Below, one piece after another: positions 1-8,581 of a DNA stretch of 64,000 nt; within the stretch, counting starts at the first letter, position 1, and each line of letters starts with the position of its first letter. The notes beneath the pieces are model-generated. The model was not told the DNA's origin and searched no databases. It was given only the letters and a program-made list of their open reading frames with translations. Source of the stretch: Mangrovimicrobium sp033283385 (lineage in GTDB: Bacteria; Pseudomonadota; Gammaproteobacteria; Pseudomonadales; Halieaceae). The stretch lies in NCBI GenBank assembly GCA_033283385.1, contig JAWMQQ010000001.1, positions 186,001-250,000 on the forward strand, in the 5' to 3' direction. The position numbers and the translations under genes are program-made.

Positions 1-1268
1 TGGCCGAAGATCGCATAGGTGTCGGTTTCCTGGACGTCGTCGACCACCCGCGAGAAGGCGACCGGTGCGCCGGTGCTGGGTTCGGCGTTGTAGGACAGGA
101 CCTGGTCGTACTGCAGCTTGTTGTGCTCGTAGTACGCGCCGGCGATGTAGTTGATGCTCTGGCCGATGTCGCCGACCATGCGCAACTCCTGGCTGAAGGA
201 GTCGAATTTCTCGTCGCGCGAGGCTTCCAGCGTATCGAGGTGGGTGTAGTCGCTGTCGAGGTAGAGGTCGTCGTCGTGGCTGGTATAACCGCTGACCCAG
301 GTGACCGTGCCGAGCTCGGTATCCCAGTTCACCGTCAGGCCCATGCTGTAGGCGGTCATGTCCTCGGAGCCGTAACCGCCCTTGGGGTCGTAGGCGGTGA
401 CCGTGGTCTTGTCGTCGAAGCGGCAGTCGTCGACGCCGGCCACCAGTGCCTGCATGGCCGCGCTGCATTTGATGAGTTCCGCGGGCCGCTCGGCCTGCTT
501 GAAATCCGAATACTGCAGCTTGCCGATCACCTGCAGGGAGTCGGTGGGCTCCCAGACCGCGGACAGGCGCGAGATGAATTCCTCCTCGCCGGGGATGTCC
601 TGGCCGGTCCAGGTGTTCTTCAACCAGCCGTCCTGGTCGCTGTAGCGCGCCACGGCGCGCAGTCCCAGGGTATCGGTGACCGGACCGCCGGCGGCGGCCT
701 CGTAGAACTGCTTGTCGGTCTCGAATTCATAGCCGGCCTGGGCGTAGCCCTCGAACTCCTGGCCCGGGTTGCGGGTGGTCAGGTTGAAGGCGCCGGCGAT
801 GGTGTTCTTGCCGAACAGTACGCCCTGCGGGCCCTTGAGCACCTCGGCGCGCTCCAGGTCGAGCATGCCGACGCGGGTGCTGCGGCCCCGGCCGAAGTAG
901 ATGTTGTCCACGTAGGTCCCGACCGACTGTTCGAAACCCTTGTTGAGGCCGCTGCCGACGCCGCGGATGAAGAGCTGGGCGCCGGCTGCGCCCTCGGTCA
1001 CCGTCACGCTGGGGGTGTACAGCGTGAGTTCGTCGATGCTCGAGATATTCATCTGGTCGAGCCGGTCGCCGGACATGGTGGTCACGGAAATCGGCACGTC
1101 CTGGAGGCTCTCGGCGCGCTTCTGGGCGGTGACCACGACCTCCTCGAGCTGTGGCTGGGCCGCCGCGATCGCTGCGTGCAGCAGGCCGGCGGTTCCCAGG
1201 GCGAGAACGGGGAGTCGTGATGCGTGGGTTGCTTTCGGGAACGAGACTGCTGCTGACGTGGTTTTCAT
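1..1268 (-). CDS. TonB-dependent receptor, N-terminal part (cut by window edge)
   Basis: Outer-membrane gated receptor that would import a scarce substrate using TonB energy. The frame opens at an ATG at 1268 and stays open to base 1, so about 422 N-terminal residues are visible and the C-terminal barrel lies outside the window. A signal peptide covers roughly the first 35 residues. It is followed by a TonB-box-like stretch EEVVVTAQKR and a plug domain with IRGVG and GPQGVLFGKNTIAG, then alternating beta-strand sequence. The gene is divergent from a TetR gene with a perfect palindrome between them, so control by that repressor is likely. The neighbouring oxygenases suggest that it takes up the compound they degrade; that is inference. 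The family assignment is firm; the ligand is unknown. Confidence 0.93.
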   Translation of the reverse strand, partial: MKTTSAAVSFPKATHASRLPVLALGTAGLLHAAIAAAQPQLEEVVVTAQKRAESLQDVPISVTTMSGDRLDQMNISSIDELTLYTPSVTVTEGAAGAQLFIRGVGSGLNKGFEQSVGTYVDNIYFGRGRSTRVGMLDLERAEVLKGPQGVLFGKNTIAGAFNLTTRNPGQEFEGYAQAGYEFETDKQFYEAAAGGPVTDTLGLRAVARYSDQDGWLKNTWTGQDIPGEEEFISRLSAVWEPTDSLQVIGKLQYSDFKQAERPAELIKCSAAMQALVAGVDDCRFDDKTTVTAYDPKGGYGSEDMTAYSMGLTVNWDTELGTVTWVSGYTSHDDDLYLDSDYTHLDTLEASRDEKFDSFSQELRMVGDIGQSINYIAGAYYEHNKLQYDQVLSYNAEPSTGAPVAFSRVVDDVQETDTYAIFG

Positions 1269-1415
1269 GGCGGCTCTCAACTGTAGAAACTGTTATTGGA
1301 ATAGCGGAAAACTGGGTTGCGCCGGTTCGGGTCCCTGGCGTGATTATCGCTCTACCTGGGGCCTGGACTCCTGCCCTGGGGGGGCGTGCGGAGTGGGGCA
1401 ATCCGTGCTATCGTT

Positions 1416-1439
1416 CAAAACGAAAACGTTTTCGTTTTG
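1416..1439. promoter_or_regulatory. Perfect 24-bp palindrome, probable TetR operator
   Basis: The half-site CAAAACGAAAAC is followed directly by its exact reverse complement. Each half contains AAAACG twice. The site sits between the divergent TonB receptor and TetR genes, 75 bp before the tetR ATG. Position and symmetry fit an autoregulatory TetR operator that also controls the receptor. Confidence 0.75.
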
Positions 1440-1513
1440 TGAATATAGGCCCGCGAGGGCTGGTTGTCAATCATTCATGATTGTTTTTAAATTAGCGCTC
1501 GGAAGGGGGGCGA

Positions 1514-2125
1514 ATGAAAGCGAACCGGAAAATGTCGTCGGACTGGCTGGAACACCTGATAGCGGTGGCTCGCGAAGTGTTCGAGGAAAGCGGTGTCGGC
1601 AATGCCACCATCGACCAGATCGCCAGCCGGGCGGGGGTGAGCAAGGCGAGCATATACAAGCAGTTCAGCAACAAGGAGGACCTGTTCGCCGCGGTCGCCC
1701 TGCGCGTGAGCGACCAGCTTTCCGAGGAGCTGGGCCGCTTCGGGCTGGACTTCGATGATCCTACCGCATCCCTTTTTGAAGCGGCGAAGTCGATACGGCG
1801 TGCGCACCTGGCGACCCGGGAGTTCGTGCGCCTGATCATCGCGGAGATGCCGCGCCACACGGAGATCTGCACCCGGGCGCGCGATACGCTGGGACGCTCC
1901 ATGTTCGAGCGGCTATACGCGTACTTCCAGGCCCTGCACCAGCGCCAGCAGATGAATTACGCGGACATCGACAGCGCGACCCGGCTGTTCGCGCTGATTG
2001 CCATGGGCGGATTCCGTCCGCTGACCGGGGATGTGGGGTCGGTGAAGGAGGAAGAGGCCCGTATCTCCCGCGAGCTGCAGATATTCGTCCGCGGCTGCGG
2101 CATCGACGCCCCCGCCGCCGGCTGA
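1514..2125 (+). CDS. TetR/AcrR family transcriptional regulator
   Basis: A 203-residue one-component repressor. The N-terminal helix-turn-helix is clear at about residues 30-60 (IDQIASRAGVSKASIYKQF followed by NKEDLFAAV), the classic TetR layout. The C-terminal ligand-binding half is helical and less conserved, with AefR-like features. The start is supported by a GGAAGGGGGG ribosome site 3-4 bases before the ATG. It probably binds the 24-bp palindrome at 1416-1439 and controls itself and the divergent TonB receptor, possibly the whole catabolic island. The effector is unknown but is likely a substrate or intermediate of the neighbouring oxygenases. Confidence 0.92.
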   Translation: MKANRKMSSDWLEHLIAVAREVFEESGVGNATIDQIASRAGVSKASIYKQFSNKEDLFAAVALRVSDQLSEELGRFGLDFDDPTASLFEAAKSIRRAHLATREFVRLIIAEMPRHTEICTRARDTLGRSMFERLYAYFQALHQRQQMNYADIDSATRLFALIAMGGFRPLTGDVGSVKEEEARISRELQIFVRGCGIDAPAAG

Positions 2126-2127
2126 AC

Positions 2128-2178
2128 AAAAAAGGGGACGGAGGAGCTGAATATTAGCTCGTCCGTCCCCGATTTTTT
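2128..2178. terminator. Bidirectional intrinsic terminator between convergent genes
   Basis: An inverted repeat with 15-bp arms and a single mismatch (arms start GGGGACGGA and end TCCGTCCCC, with a 7-base loop around 2152) is flanked by a run of A on the left and a run of T on the right. It would stop transcription from tetR and from the convergent Rieske operon. Confidence 0.85.
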
Positions 2179-2189
2179 GCCGGGTGCGC

Positions 2190-3539
2190 TTAGCGCCGAC
2201 CTTCGAGGTAGTCGTTGATCACCTCGTGGAAGCGCCGCACCCGGGTTTCCTGCCCTGACAGGTAGCAGTCGCCGAAGGCCATGGAGCGCAGGCCGCGCTG
2301 CTGGGTGACCGCCAGCGACAGGTCCTGGCTGAGGAAGTCGCCCTGGTCGATGGTGGTCTCGTAGTCGGCGAAGTCGCCGTCCTCGTGTTCCGCTTCCTCG
2401 TAGGGGCGCATGCCGTACAGGGTGGCGATCTCGGTGGCCTGGTCGTTGTCCGGCACCAGGTACCAGTAGTCGAAGGTGGACCAGTTGGGGTCGTCCGCGT
2501 CGGGCTCGGTGCGGAACACGTGCAGCCCCTCCGGCGTGCCGGTCAGGGTCAGGTTGGGGAAGCAGGTGTGGTGGATCTGGTCGGTGAGCTCGTCGTCGGT
2601 GAACTTCTCGAATTCCGTGAAGCCGCGCCCCGGGCCCAGCTTGCGCCGTGCCTGTTGCAGGGCGAGGCGCGCCTCCTGGGCGCGGCCCTGGAAGTCCTCG
2701 GGGTCGATGTCCCACTCCTTGAGCACGTCGGCCCACAGGGGCTGCACCGTGTCTTTCTCCGGGTAGCGCGAGGAGGGCTGCAGTTTCTCGATCATGCGGT
2801 TGTGCCCGGTGGGGTACATCTCGAACACGGTGGTCGAGTAGTGGTCGTCGATCATCGGCATGAACTGGGGGTGTACCGCGGGGATGTGGTAGGCCTCGTT
2901 GAAGTTGTCCGAGGCGAACTTCCAGTTGGTGTTGACCCGCAGGGTGCGCCACACGACCCGCGTGTAATTGTCGAGGTCGCGGTTGGCCAGCAGGGTGGGG
3001 ATCGGGTCGAGGAATTCCAGCAGCGGTTTCACCTCCGGGTCGAAGCTCCAGAAGATAAAGCCGCCCCAGGTATCGCAGGGCACTTCCTTCAGCTTCAGCT
3101 TGCCGCAGGGATTACCCTGGGGAAAGTCCTCGGCGTCCTGCACCCAGTTCAGCTCGCCGTCCAGGCCCCACTTCCAGCCGTGGTAGGGGCAGGTGAAGCC
3201 GTCGTTGACGCCGCCTTCCTCCACGGACAGCAGCTGGTTGCCGCGGTGCATGCAGACATTGAAGAAGGCGCGGATGGAGCCGTCCTCCTGCTTCACCATC
3301 AGGATGGATTCGTGGCGGAAGTCGTGCACCACGAAATCGCCGGGCTCCTGCAGCTGCGCGGTGCGCCCGCCGACGTGCCAGATGCGCTTCCACATGTGCT
3401 CCCACTCGCGATCGGCGAAATCCTTCGACCAGTAGCGGTCGCCGGTGATGGCGTCGCCGCGGGCCTGCGGCAGCTGCGCGTCGGGGTGGGTGGGGTAGCT
3501 GGGGCTTTGCTTGATCTGTTCGGTCTTGTCGGTACCCAT
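2190..3539 (-). CDS. Rieske non-heme iron aromatic ring-hydroxylating oxygenase, large subunit
   Basis: Alpha subunit of a ring-hydroxylating oxygenase that would insert oxygen into a cyclic or aromatic substrate using electrons from an unlinked reductase. From the ATG at 3539 it has 449 residues, the usual length. The Rieske 2Fe-2S ligands appear as CMHRGNQL and CPYHGWKWG at about residues 90-115. The mononuclear iron site follows as DNFNEAYHIPAVHPQF near residue 210. An in-frame extension upstream to 3662 has no ribosome site and overlaps the preceding gene, so it was rejected. A SnoaL-like protein is encoded 50 bases upstream on the same strand and may act as the small subunit. No ferredoxin or reductase gene is nearby. 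The substrate is unknown. Confidence 0.93.
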   Translation of the reverse strand: MGTDKTEQIKQSPSYPTHPDAQLPQARGDAITGDRYWSKDFADREWEHMWKRIWHVGGRTAQLQEPGDFVVHDFRHESILMVKQEDGSIRAFFNVCMHRGNQLLSVEEGGVNDGFTCPYHGWKWGLDGELNWVQDAEDFPQGNPCGKLKLKEVPCDTWGGFIFWSFDPEVKPLLEFLDPIPTLLANRDLDNYTRVVWRTLRVNTNWKFASDNFNEAYHIPAVHPQFMPMIDDHYSTTVFEMYPTGHNRMIEKLQPSSRYPEKDTVQPLWADVLKEWDIDPEDFQGRAQEARLALQQARRKLGPGRGFTEFEKFTDDELTDQIHHTCFPNLTLTGTPEGLHVFRTEPDADDPNWSTFDYWYLVPDNDQATEIATLYGMRPYEEAEHEDGDFADYETTIDQGDFLSQDLSLAVTQQRGLRSMAFGDCYLSGQETRVRRFHEVINDYLEGRR

Positions 3540-3589
3540 GGTGTCGATCCTCGCGGGAGACTGGTGGTTACGGGGGTCCGGCCGGGCGC

Positions 3590-4036
3590 TCAGCGCTGGC
3601 CGTGGATCTCGTCCAGCGAGCCGGGCAGCGGCATGCCGGGGTGGATGCTGTAGCGCGTGCACTTCCAGCCGTCGGGGGTGCGCACGTAGTTCATGCGGTA
3701 GCGCACGTGGACCAGCACCTCGTTGCCGTCGTTGGAACGGCCCAGCCCCTGCACGTACGCGCGCATGGCGGCGGTGTCGCCGTCGTAGGCATCGACGCGG
3801 AAGTTGCTGATGTAGTGGGTGTGGTGGCTCATGTCGCCGAACACTTCCGTGTAGAACTTGCGGAAGGCGGGCTTGCCGTCCATCAGGGGGAGGCCGATTT
3901 CGGAGAAATCCAGCAGGGCGTCGTCGGTGAACAGGTCGAGCAGGGGTTCGAGATTGCCGATGTCGTCGACCCGGTAACAGTACTCGGTCATTTGTTCCTG
4001 GAGGGCGAGGCGCTCCTCGAGGGGGATATCCACCAT
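3590..4036 (-). CDS. SnoaL-like/NTF2-fold protein, possible oxygenase small subunit
   Basis: A 148-residue protein of the SnoaL-like NTF2 fold, recognisable from its size and the pattern LEPLLDLFTDDALLDFSEIG followed by HHTHYISNFRV and WKCTRYSIHPG. Members of this superfamily include small subunits of ring-hydroxylating dioxygenases, dehydratases and isomerases. Its position directly before the Rieske subunit, on the same strand with 50 bases between, favours a beta-subunit-like or auxiliary role. The start has a strong AAGGAG site. The exact function cannot be read from sequence alone. Confidence 0.82.
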   Translation of the reverse strand: MVDIPLEERLALQEQMTEYCYRVDDIGNLEPLLDLFTDDALLDFSEIGLPLMDGKPAFRKFYTEVFGDMSHHTHYISNFRVDAYDGDTAAMRAYVQGLGRSNDGNEVLVHVRYRMNYVRTPDGWKCTRYSIHPGMPLPGSLDEIHGQR

Positions 4037-4265
4037 GTTATAGCTCCTTATAAGGTATCGGGGGCCTGGATGACTCAGCCAGATGCCGCACGGTTTCAGT
4101 GGGTATTTTGTATGATAGAACCTAATAAGAAGACAAACAAGACTGTTTTTATATTTATTGGAGGCTGCGACCTATCATCCTTTCCCCCCGCCCGTTAAGC
4201 TCGGTAATCTGCTTTCCCGGTGAAGGGTTCACCGCAACCCCGGACCACAAATTACAGGAGCCACG
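4037..4265. promoter_or_regulatory. Divergent intergenic region
   Basis: This stretch of 229 bases separates the leftward SnoaL/Rieske pair from the rightward VOC gene and must hold both promoters. An AT-rich stretch lies at 4106-4160. No convincing copy of the 1416 palindrome is present, so these genes may have a different control. Confidence 0.5.
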
Positions 4266-5180
4266 ATGCTCTCCATCGCCCAGTTCGGACTCAACACGAC
4301 CGACATGGCCGCCTCGCTGCGGCTCTACGCTGAAGCCTTCGGCTTTCGCAACGCCGGCGGCCAGGCCCTGTGGGGCGAGACCATCCGCGTCCAGGGCTTG
4401 CCGCCGGACAGCCGCGCCATCATGTGGTGGATGGTCGGCGCGCAGCCCTTCTTCCAACTGGAACTGTTCCAGCACAGCCGGCCGGTGCAGCGCCGCGTGC
4501 CGGACGTCTGGCGGCCCTGCGACCTCGGCTGGGTGCGCTTCGGTGTGGCGGTGGCGGACTACGACGCGGCGCTGGCCGCCATCGAATCAAACGGGCTGGA
4601 CCTGTCCGGCAGCGGCAAGGACGCGCGGGGCCGGCGCCGCTGCGCGTTCCGCGACCCGTGGGTGGGCTGCATGATCGAGGTGCGCGAGGCGCCGGGGCTC
4701 GACGGGCCGGAGCTTCTCTACGCCACCAGTTCGGTGTCGGATCTCGAGGGGGCGCGGCGTTACTACCAGGAGGTGCTCGGTTGCTCGCTGGCGCCGTTGG
4801 AGCAATTGCATACACCCGGGGACGAGGCCCTCTGGGGTCTGGCGCGGGCCCGGCGCGAGGGCTTCCTGGTCGAGGCCGGCCCGGTGCAACTGGAGATCCT
4901 GCACTACAGCAGCCCCGCCGGGCGGCCGCGCCGCGCCGACCACCGCGCCTCGGACCAGGGGTTTTTCAATGTCGCGTTTGCGTCCCGCGATATCGCGGAC
5001 GTGCGCGTGGCTATCGAGCGATTGCGCGACGCTGGCATCGAACCGGAACGCATGTTCGAAGCCGGCGACCTGCTGGCCGCCTACATCAACGCCCCGGAGC
5101 GGGAGATCGAGATCTGCGCGATTCCGGAGGAGATGGATGCGGCGCTGGGATTCGCCCCCACCGCGCCGTTTTTAGGATGA
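4266..5180 (+). CDS. VOC superfamily protein with two glyoxalase/extradiol-dioxygenase-like domains
   Basis: A 304-residue protein containing two vicinal oxygen chelate modules. The first covers about residues 1-140 (starts MLSIAQFGLNTTDMAASLRLY, ends with CMIEVRE). The second covers about 150-290 (SVSDLEGARRYYQEVLG). VOC proteins bind a metal and act as ring-cleaving dioxygenases, isomerases or epimerases. Two fused domains resemble bacterial extradiol dioxygenases, but the metal ligands could not be assigned with confidence. The start has an AGGAG site. Its place between the Rieske pair and the P450 suggests a step after hydroxylation. Confidence 0.85.
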   Translation: MLSIAQFGLNTTDMAASLRLYAEAFGFRNAGGQALWGETIRVQGLPPDSRAIMWWMVGAQPFFQLELFQHSRPVQRRVPDVWRPCDLGWVRFGVAVADYDAALAAIESNGLDLSGSGKDARGRRRCAFRDPWVGCMIEVREAPGLDGPELLYATSSVSDLEGARRYYQEVLGCSLAPLEQLHTPGDEALWGLARARREGFLVEAGPVQLEILHYSSPAGRPRRADHRASDQGFFNVAFASRDIADVRVAIERLRDAGIEPERMFEAGDLLAAYINAPEREIEICAIPEEMDAALGFAPTAPFLG

Positions 5181-5189
5181 AGCAGCCCC

Positions 5190-5346
5190 TGTAGGAGCGC
5201 GCTCTGCGCGCGATCGCCTCGGTCCGCGTTCGGGCGTAGTAGGCTCCTACGATATGGCACGGTCCCTGTAGGAGCGCGCTCTGCGCGCGATCGCCTGCGT
5301 AGCAGGCTCCTACGGTTTGGGGATCGCGTGCGTAGCAGGCTCCTAC
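5190..5346. repeat. REP-like hairpin cluster
   Basis: It holds two GCGCGC-type half-units and several CTGC-type half-units in both orientations. One unit carries a longer inner insertion (GCCTCGGTCCGCG). The right end contains the TAG stop codon of the leftward P450 gene. Confidence 0.9.
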
Positions 5347-6554
5347 GGGGTGAATGCGATGGGGAGGCTGTGGATGCCCCAGACGGCGAGGAAGGGCCGC
5401 CAGGTGACCTCGCCGGTCACGCGCGGGTCGCGCAGCCGCTGTGCGATGAGGTGGATGCCTTCTTCCAACTGGGCGCGGGCGAGGTACTGGCCCAGGCAGA
5501 TATGGGTGCCGCGGCCGAAGGGAATCGGCCGGGCGCCCGCCGCCCGCTCCGGGTCGAAGGCCAGCGGGTCGGGAAAGGCCGCAGGGTCGCGGCCGGTCAT
5601 CGGCAGGGCGAAGGTGATGAAGGTGCCCGCGGGCAGGTGCACGCCGTCGTACTCGACGTCCTTGGAGAGCGTGCGGCTGGGGGAGACGACCGAGGTCCGG
5701 CGAAAGCCCTCGGCGATCACCTTGCGGCAGTAATCGGGGTCCTCGGCGCAGCGCCCCAGCATGTCGGGGTGCTGCACCAGGGCGTGCATGGTGACCGTCA
5801 GCTCGTTCTTGGAGGTGTCGTAGCCCGCCAGCAGCAGTGAAATCAGCAGGTCGCGCAGTTCGTTCCCGTCCATGCCGCCGCTGTTCTTCGAGGCGATCAG
5901 GGCGTCCAGCAGCGAATCCTCGTCCTGTACCCCGACGGCCTCGCGCTCGACGATGACGCCATCGGCAAAATCCCACAGCAGCTCGAAGGCGTCGAGGATG
6001 GCCGGCAGCAGGTCGCGGTTCATGGTCATGCAGGACATCTGGGTGTCCAGCGCCTCGCGGATGGCGCGCACCGGTTCCGCGGATACGCCGAGCAGGCCGC
6101 ACATCACGGTGATAGGGAAATAGGAGGCGAACTCGGCGAAGTCGAAAGCGCCGCGCGGCGCCCACTCGTCGAGCAGCTCGGTGATCACCCTGCGCATCAG
6201 GGGCCGGGTCTGGTTGGCGCGGCGCGGGGTGAACGCGGCGGCCACGGTGGCGCGCAGGCGGTCGTGGCGCGGGCCGGAGATGGTCGCCATCTGCTCCATC
6301 ATGAAGCGCGCCCAGCCGGTGTCCTGCGCGCCGTAGTGCTCCACGAGGCCGGCGAAGTGCGGGCCCATGCTGTCATCCATGTACAGCAGGTCGCTGGCCG
6401 CCTGGTGGCCGAACACCACGTAGCCCTTGCTGAAACGGGCCAGCCAGGGATGCTGCTCCCGCGCCGGCTCCAGGAAGCGCTGCGGGTCGGCGGAGAACTC
6501 CGGCCGGTCGATGGGCAGCTCGGCCAGCGCCAGTTCGGTGATGGCCTGGGTCAC
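5343..6554 (-). CDS. Cytochrome P450 (soluble bacterial type)
   Basis: A 403-residue heme-thiolate monooxygenase. Hallmarks are the I-helix AGYDTSKNE (about residue 245), the K-helix EGFR (about 285) and the heme-binding FGRGTHICLGQ with the proximal cysteine near 356. The start is a GTG at 6554. Its first bases overlap the stop of the preceding SnoaL-like gene as GTGA, which indicates translational coupling. A longer in-frame extension upstream runs through that gene in another frame and was discarded. The stop codon TAG lies inside a REP element. It probably hydroxylates the substrate or an intermediate of the island; redox partners are not encoded here. Confidence 0.94.
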   Translation of the reverse strand: MTQAITELALAELPIDRPEFSADPQRFLEPAREQHPWLARFSKGYVVFGHQAASDLLYMDDSMGPHFAGLVEHYGAQDTGWARFMMEQMATISGPRHDRLRATVAAAFTPRRANQTRPLMRRVITELLDEWAPRGAFDFAEFASYFPITVMCGLLGVSAEPVRAIREALDTQMSCMTMNRDLLPAILDAFELLWDFADGVIVEREAVGVQDEDSLLDALIASKNSGGMDGNELRDLLISLLLAGYDTSKNELTVTMHALVQHPDMLGRCAEDPDYCRKVIAEGFRRTSVVSPSRTLSKDVEYDGVHLPAGTFITFALPMTGRDPAAFPDPLAFDPERAAGARPIPFGRGTHICLGQYLARAQLEEGIHLIAQRLRDPRVTGEVTWRPFLAVWGIHSLPIAFTP

Positions 6555-7090
6555 GCGCCGAACCTCCCGAACAGGGCGTAGCTGCGGTCGCCGGGGCCGC
6601 GCTCGCCGCGCAGTTTTACCGTCGAGCCCATGGGGCCGCTTGCGCTGCCCACCGCGTCGGGGTACTGCCGGTGCCAGTCGAACATGATGGTCTTCTCCAG
6701 GATGCGCCACTCGTCGTCGCGCAGCGCGAACACGTCGAGGTAGCGCCCGCCGATGACGAGGTCGCCGTAGCCGGCGTCCAGCGGCGCGGCGTGGTAACCG
6801 TAAAAGCAGGCTTCCAGCGCGGCGCGCTCGCCGTCGATACGGATGATCAGGTTGCCGACCATGTGCATCATCTGCTCGAAGAAGCCCTTGCCGTCGACGG
6901 TGGAGTACTGGATGAAGCCCTCCCGGTCGCCGGCGAAGAGGTCGCCGCGGATCTGCGCGTCCTCCCAGAAGGCGCAGCGCAGCAGGTCGGCATCGCAGCG
7001 GTCGACGCCACGGGTGTAGAGGTGCAGGCAGTCGGCGATCGCGTCGCGATCCGCCTGCTGCGCCCGAAAAGTACTCAGTTTGGTGATCAT
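6551..7090 (-). CDS. SnoaL-like domain protein
   Basis: A 179-residue NTF2-fold protein. Recognisable segments are RDAIADCLHLYTRGVDRCDADLLRCAFWEDAQ, seen here only by its ends RDAIADCLHLY and FWEDAQ, and the later GGRYLDVFALRDDEWRILE. Proteins of this type are often dehydratases, isomerases or small oxygenase subunits in steroid, terpene and aromatic catabolism. A GGAGG site precedes the ATG. Its stop overlaps the GTG of the downstream P450, so both are made from one transcript. This is a second paralogue beside the protein at 3590-4036. The specific reaction is unknown. Confidence 0.8.
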   Translation of the reverse strand: MITKLSTFRAQQADRDAIADCLHLYTRGVDRCDADLLRCAFWEDAQIRGDLFAGDREGFIQYSTVDGKGFFEQMMHMVGNLIIRIDGERAALEACFYGYHAAPLDAGYGDLVIGGRYLDVFALRDDEWRILEKTIMFDWHRQYPDAVGSASGPMGSTVKLRGERGPGDRSYALFGRFGA

Positions 7091-7112
7091 GTGTCCTCCA
7101 CACCGGGGTTCC

Positions 7113-7131
7113 CACTGTGTGTATAACAGTG
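7113..7131. promoter_or_regulatory. Inverted repeat in divergent promoter region
   Basis: CACTGT and ACAGTG flank a 7-base spacer, 23 bp upstream of the SnoaL/P450 operon start and 160 bp before the divergent P450. This could be an operator for a regulator not in the window; the evidence is symmetry and location only. Confidence 0.4.
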
Positions 7132-7291
7132 CGGGGGGTGGAATTCTCGACGGGGTGCGCCAGCGCTTCTACACTTTCCGCCACTTTGCCGGGGGCTTGC
7201 CCGTCGCGCGGCGCGAATTGCCGAGACTCGCAGGGTGCCGCGGCGATATAACAACAGCCTCGGCAAGCCGGATAACGATAAGGAGCGGCGA

Positions 7292-8575
7292 ATGGAGAGC
7301 GATGCGCGCGCCAGTGCGAGGGACGCCAGCGGTGCCACCTTTGCGGACGAGCAGGTGCTGCAGGATCCGTTTCCTTTCTACGCGTTGCTGCGCGAGAACG
7401 ACCCGGTGCACTACGACGCCGGGCTCGACGCCTGGCTGGTCTCCCGCTACGAGGACATCCGCACGGTGCTGCAGGATGCCGAAACCTACTCCATGGAGGC
7501 GGGCTGGCAGCGCAACTACGCCCACGGCTTCGCCGACGAATTCCGCGAGATCCTCGAGCGCGACGGCGGCGGCTTCTTTCCCGATGTGATCATGACCGAC
7601 CCGCCGCGCCACACGCGGGTGCGCCGGCTGATGGAGCAGGCCTTCACGCCGCGCCGGATTCTCGCGCTGCAACCGGAGATCAGCGCGCGGGTGGAGCGGT
7701 TCATCGAACGCTTCGAAGCGCGCGGCCGCTTCGATGGCATCCGCGATTTCGCCCTGCCGCTCACCACCGACATCATCTGCGGGCAACTGGGGGTGGACGA
7801 TGTCGACCACGCCACCATCGAGCGCTGGTCGCTGGCCATCTCCGCCCAGGTCGGGCGCACCCAGACCCGCGAGGAGATGCGCCGCAATGCCGCCGCCATC
7901 TGCGAGCTGCAGCGATTCGTCATCGACCTGGTGCGCCAGCGCGAGCGCGCGCCGGGCAACGACCTGGTCTCCGACCTGGTTCGCGCCCGCAGCGACGAGG
8001 ACGGCGTGCCGGCGCTGGATTTCGCCGAGACGGTAGCCTGTGCCCGCGCACTGCTGGTGGGCGGCAACGAGACCACCGCCAACGCCATCGGCAACCTGCT
8101 GCTGATACTGGCGACGCGGCCCGAGGTCGCCCGGCGCATGCACCGCGAGGTCGACGACGACCAGGCCCTGTCGCGCTTCGTCGAGGAGGTCATGCGCATC
8201 GCGCCGCCGACGCGCGCGCTGTCGCGGGTCACCACCCGCGAGGTGGAACTCGGCGGCAAGCGCATTCCGGCGCTCTCCCAGGTGATGATCATGTTCGCCT
8301 CCGGCAACCACGACCGCGCGCAGTTCGCCGAGCCGCAAGCCTTCGACAGCGACCGCGCCAACCTCGGCAGGCACCTGGCCTTCGGCGCGGGAATCCACCG
8401 CTGCGTGGGCATGGCGCTGGCGCGCATGGAGATGAAGGCGGTGGCCCGGGGAGTGATACGCCGCATCGGCGAGCTCTCCCTGGCGATACCGCTGGAGGAG
8501 ATTCGCTACCTGCCCTCGGTCTCCAACCACTCGATTCTCGAACTGCCACTCAACTATGTCCGGCGTGGAGGCTGA
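7292..8575 (+). CDS. Cytochrome P450 (second copy in the island)
   Basis: A 427-residue soluble P450. It shows the I-helix LLVGGNETTANAI, the K-helix EEVMR and the heme loop FGAGIHRCVGMALARME. The ATG at 7292 is chosen because AAGGAG lies six bases before it; an in-frame ATG at 7235 lacks such a site. It heads a tightly packed run: six bases separate it from the next gene and the following genes overlap by ATGA. The protein is clearly divergent from the P450 at 5343-6554 and so probably oxidises a different intermediate. No dedicated ferredoxin is seen. Confidence 0.94.
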   Translation: MESDARASARDASGATFADEQVLQDPFPFYALLRENDPVHYDAGLDAWLVSRYEDIRTVLQDAETYSMEAGWQRNYAHGFADEFREILERDGGGFFPDVIMTDPPRHTRVRRLMEQAFTPRRILALQPEISARVERFIERFEARGRFDGIRDFALPLTTDIICGQLGVDDVDHATIERWSLAISAQVGRTQTREEMRRNAAAICELQRFVIDLVRQRERAPGNDLVSDLVRARSDEDGVPALDFAETVACARALLVGGNETTANAIGNLLLILATRPEVARRMHREVDDDQALSRFVEEVMRIAPPTRALSRVTTREVELGGKRIPALSQVMIMFASGNHDRAQFAEPQAFDSDRANLGRHLAFGAGIHRCVGMALARMEMKAVARGVIRRIGELSLAIPLEEIRYLPSVSNHSILELPLNYVRRGG

Positions 8576-8581
8576 CCCCGC

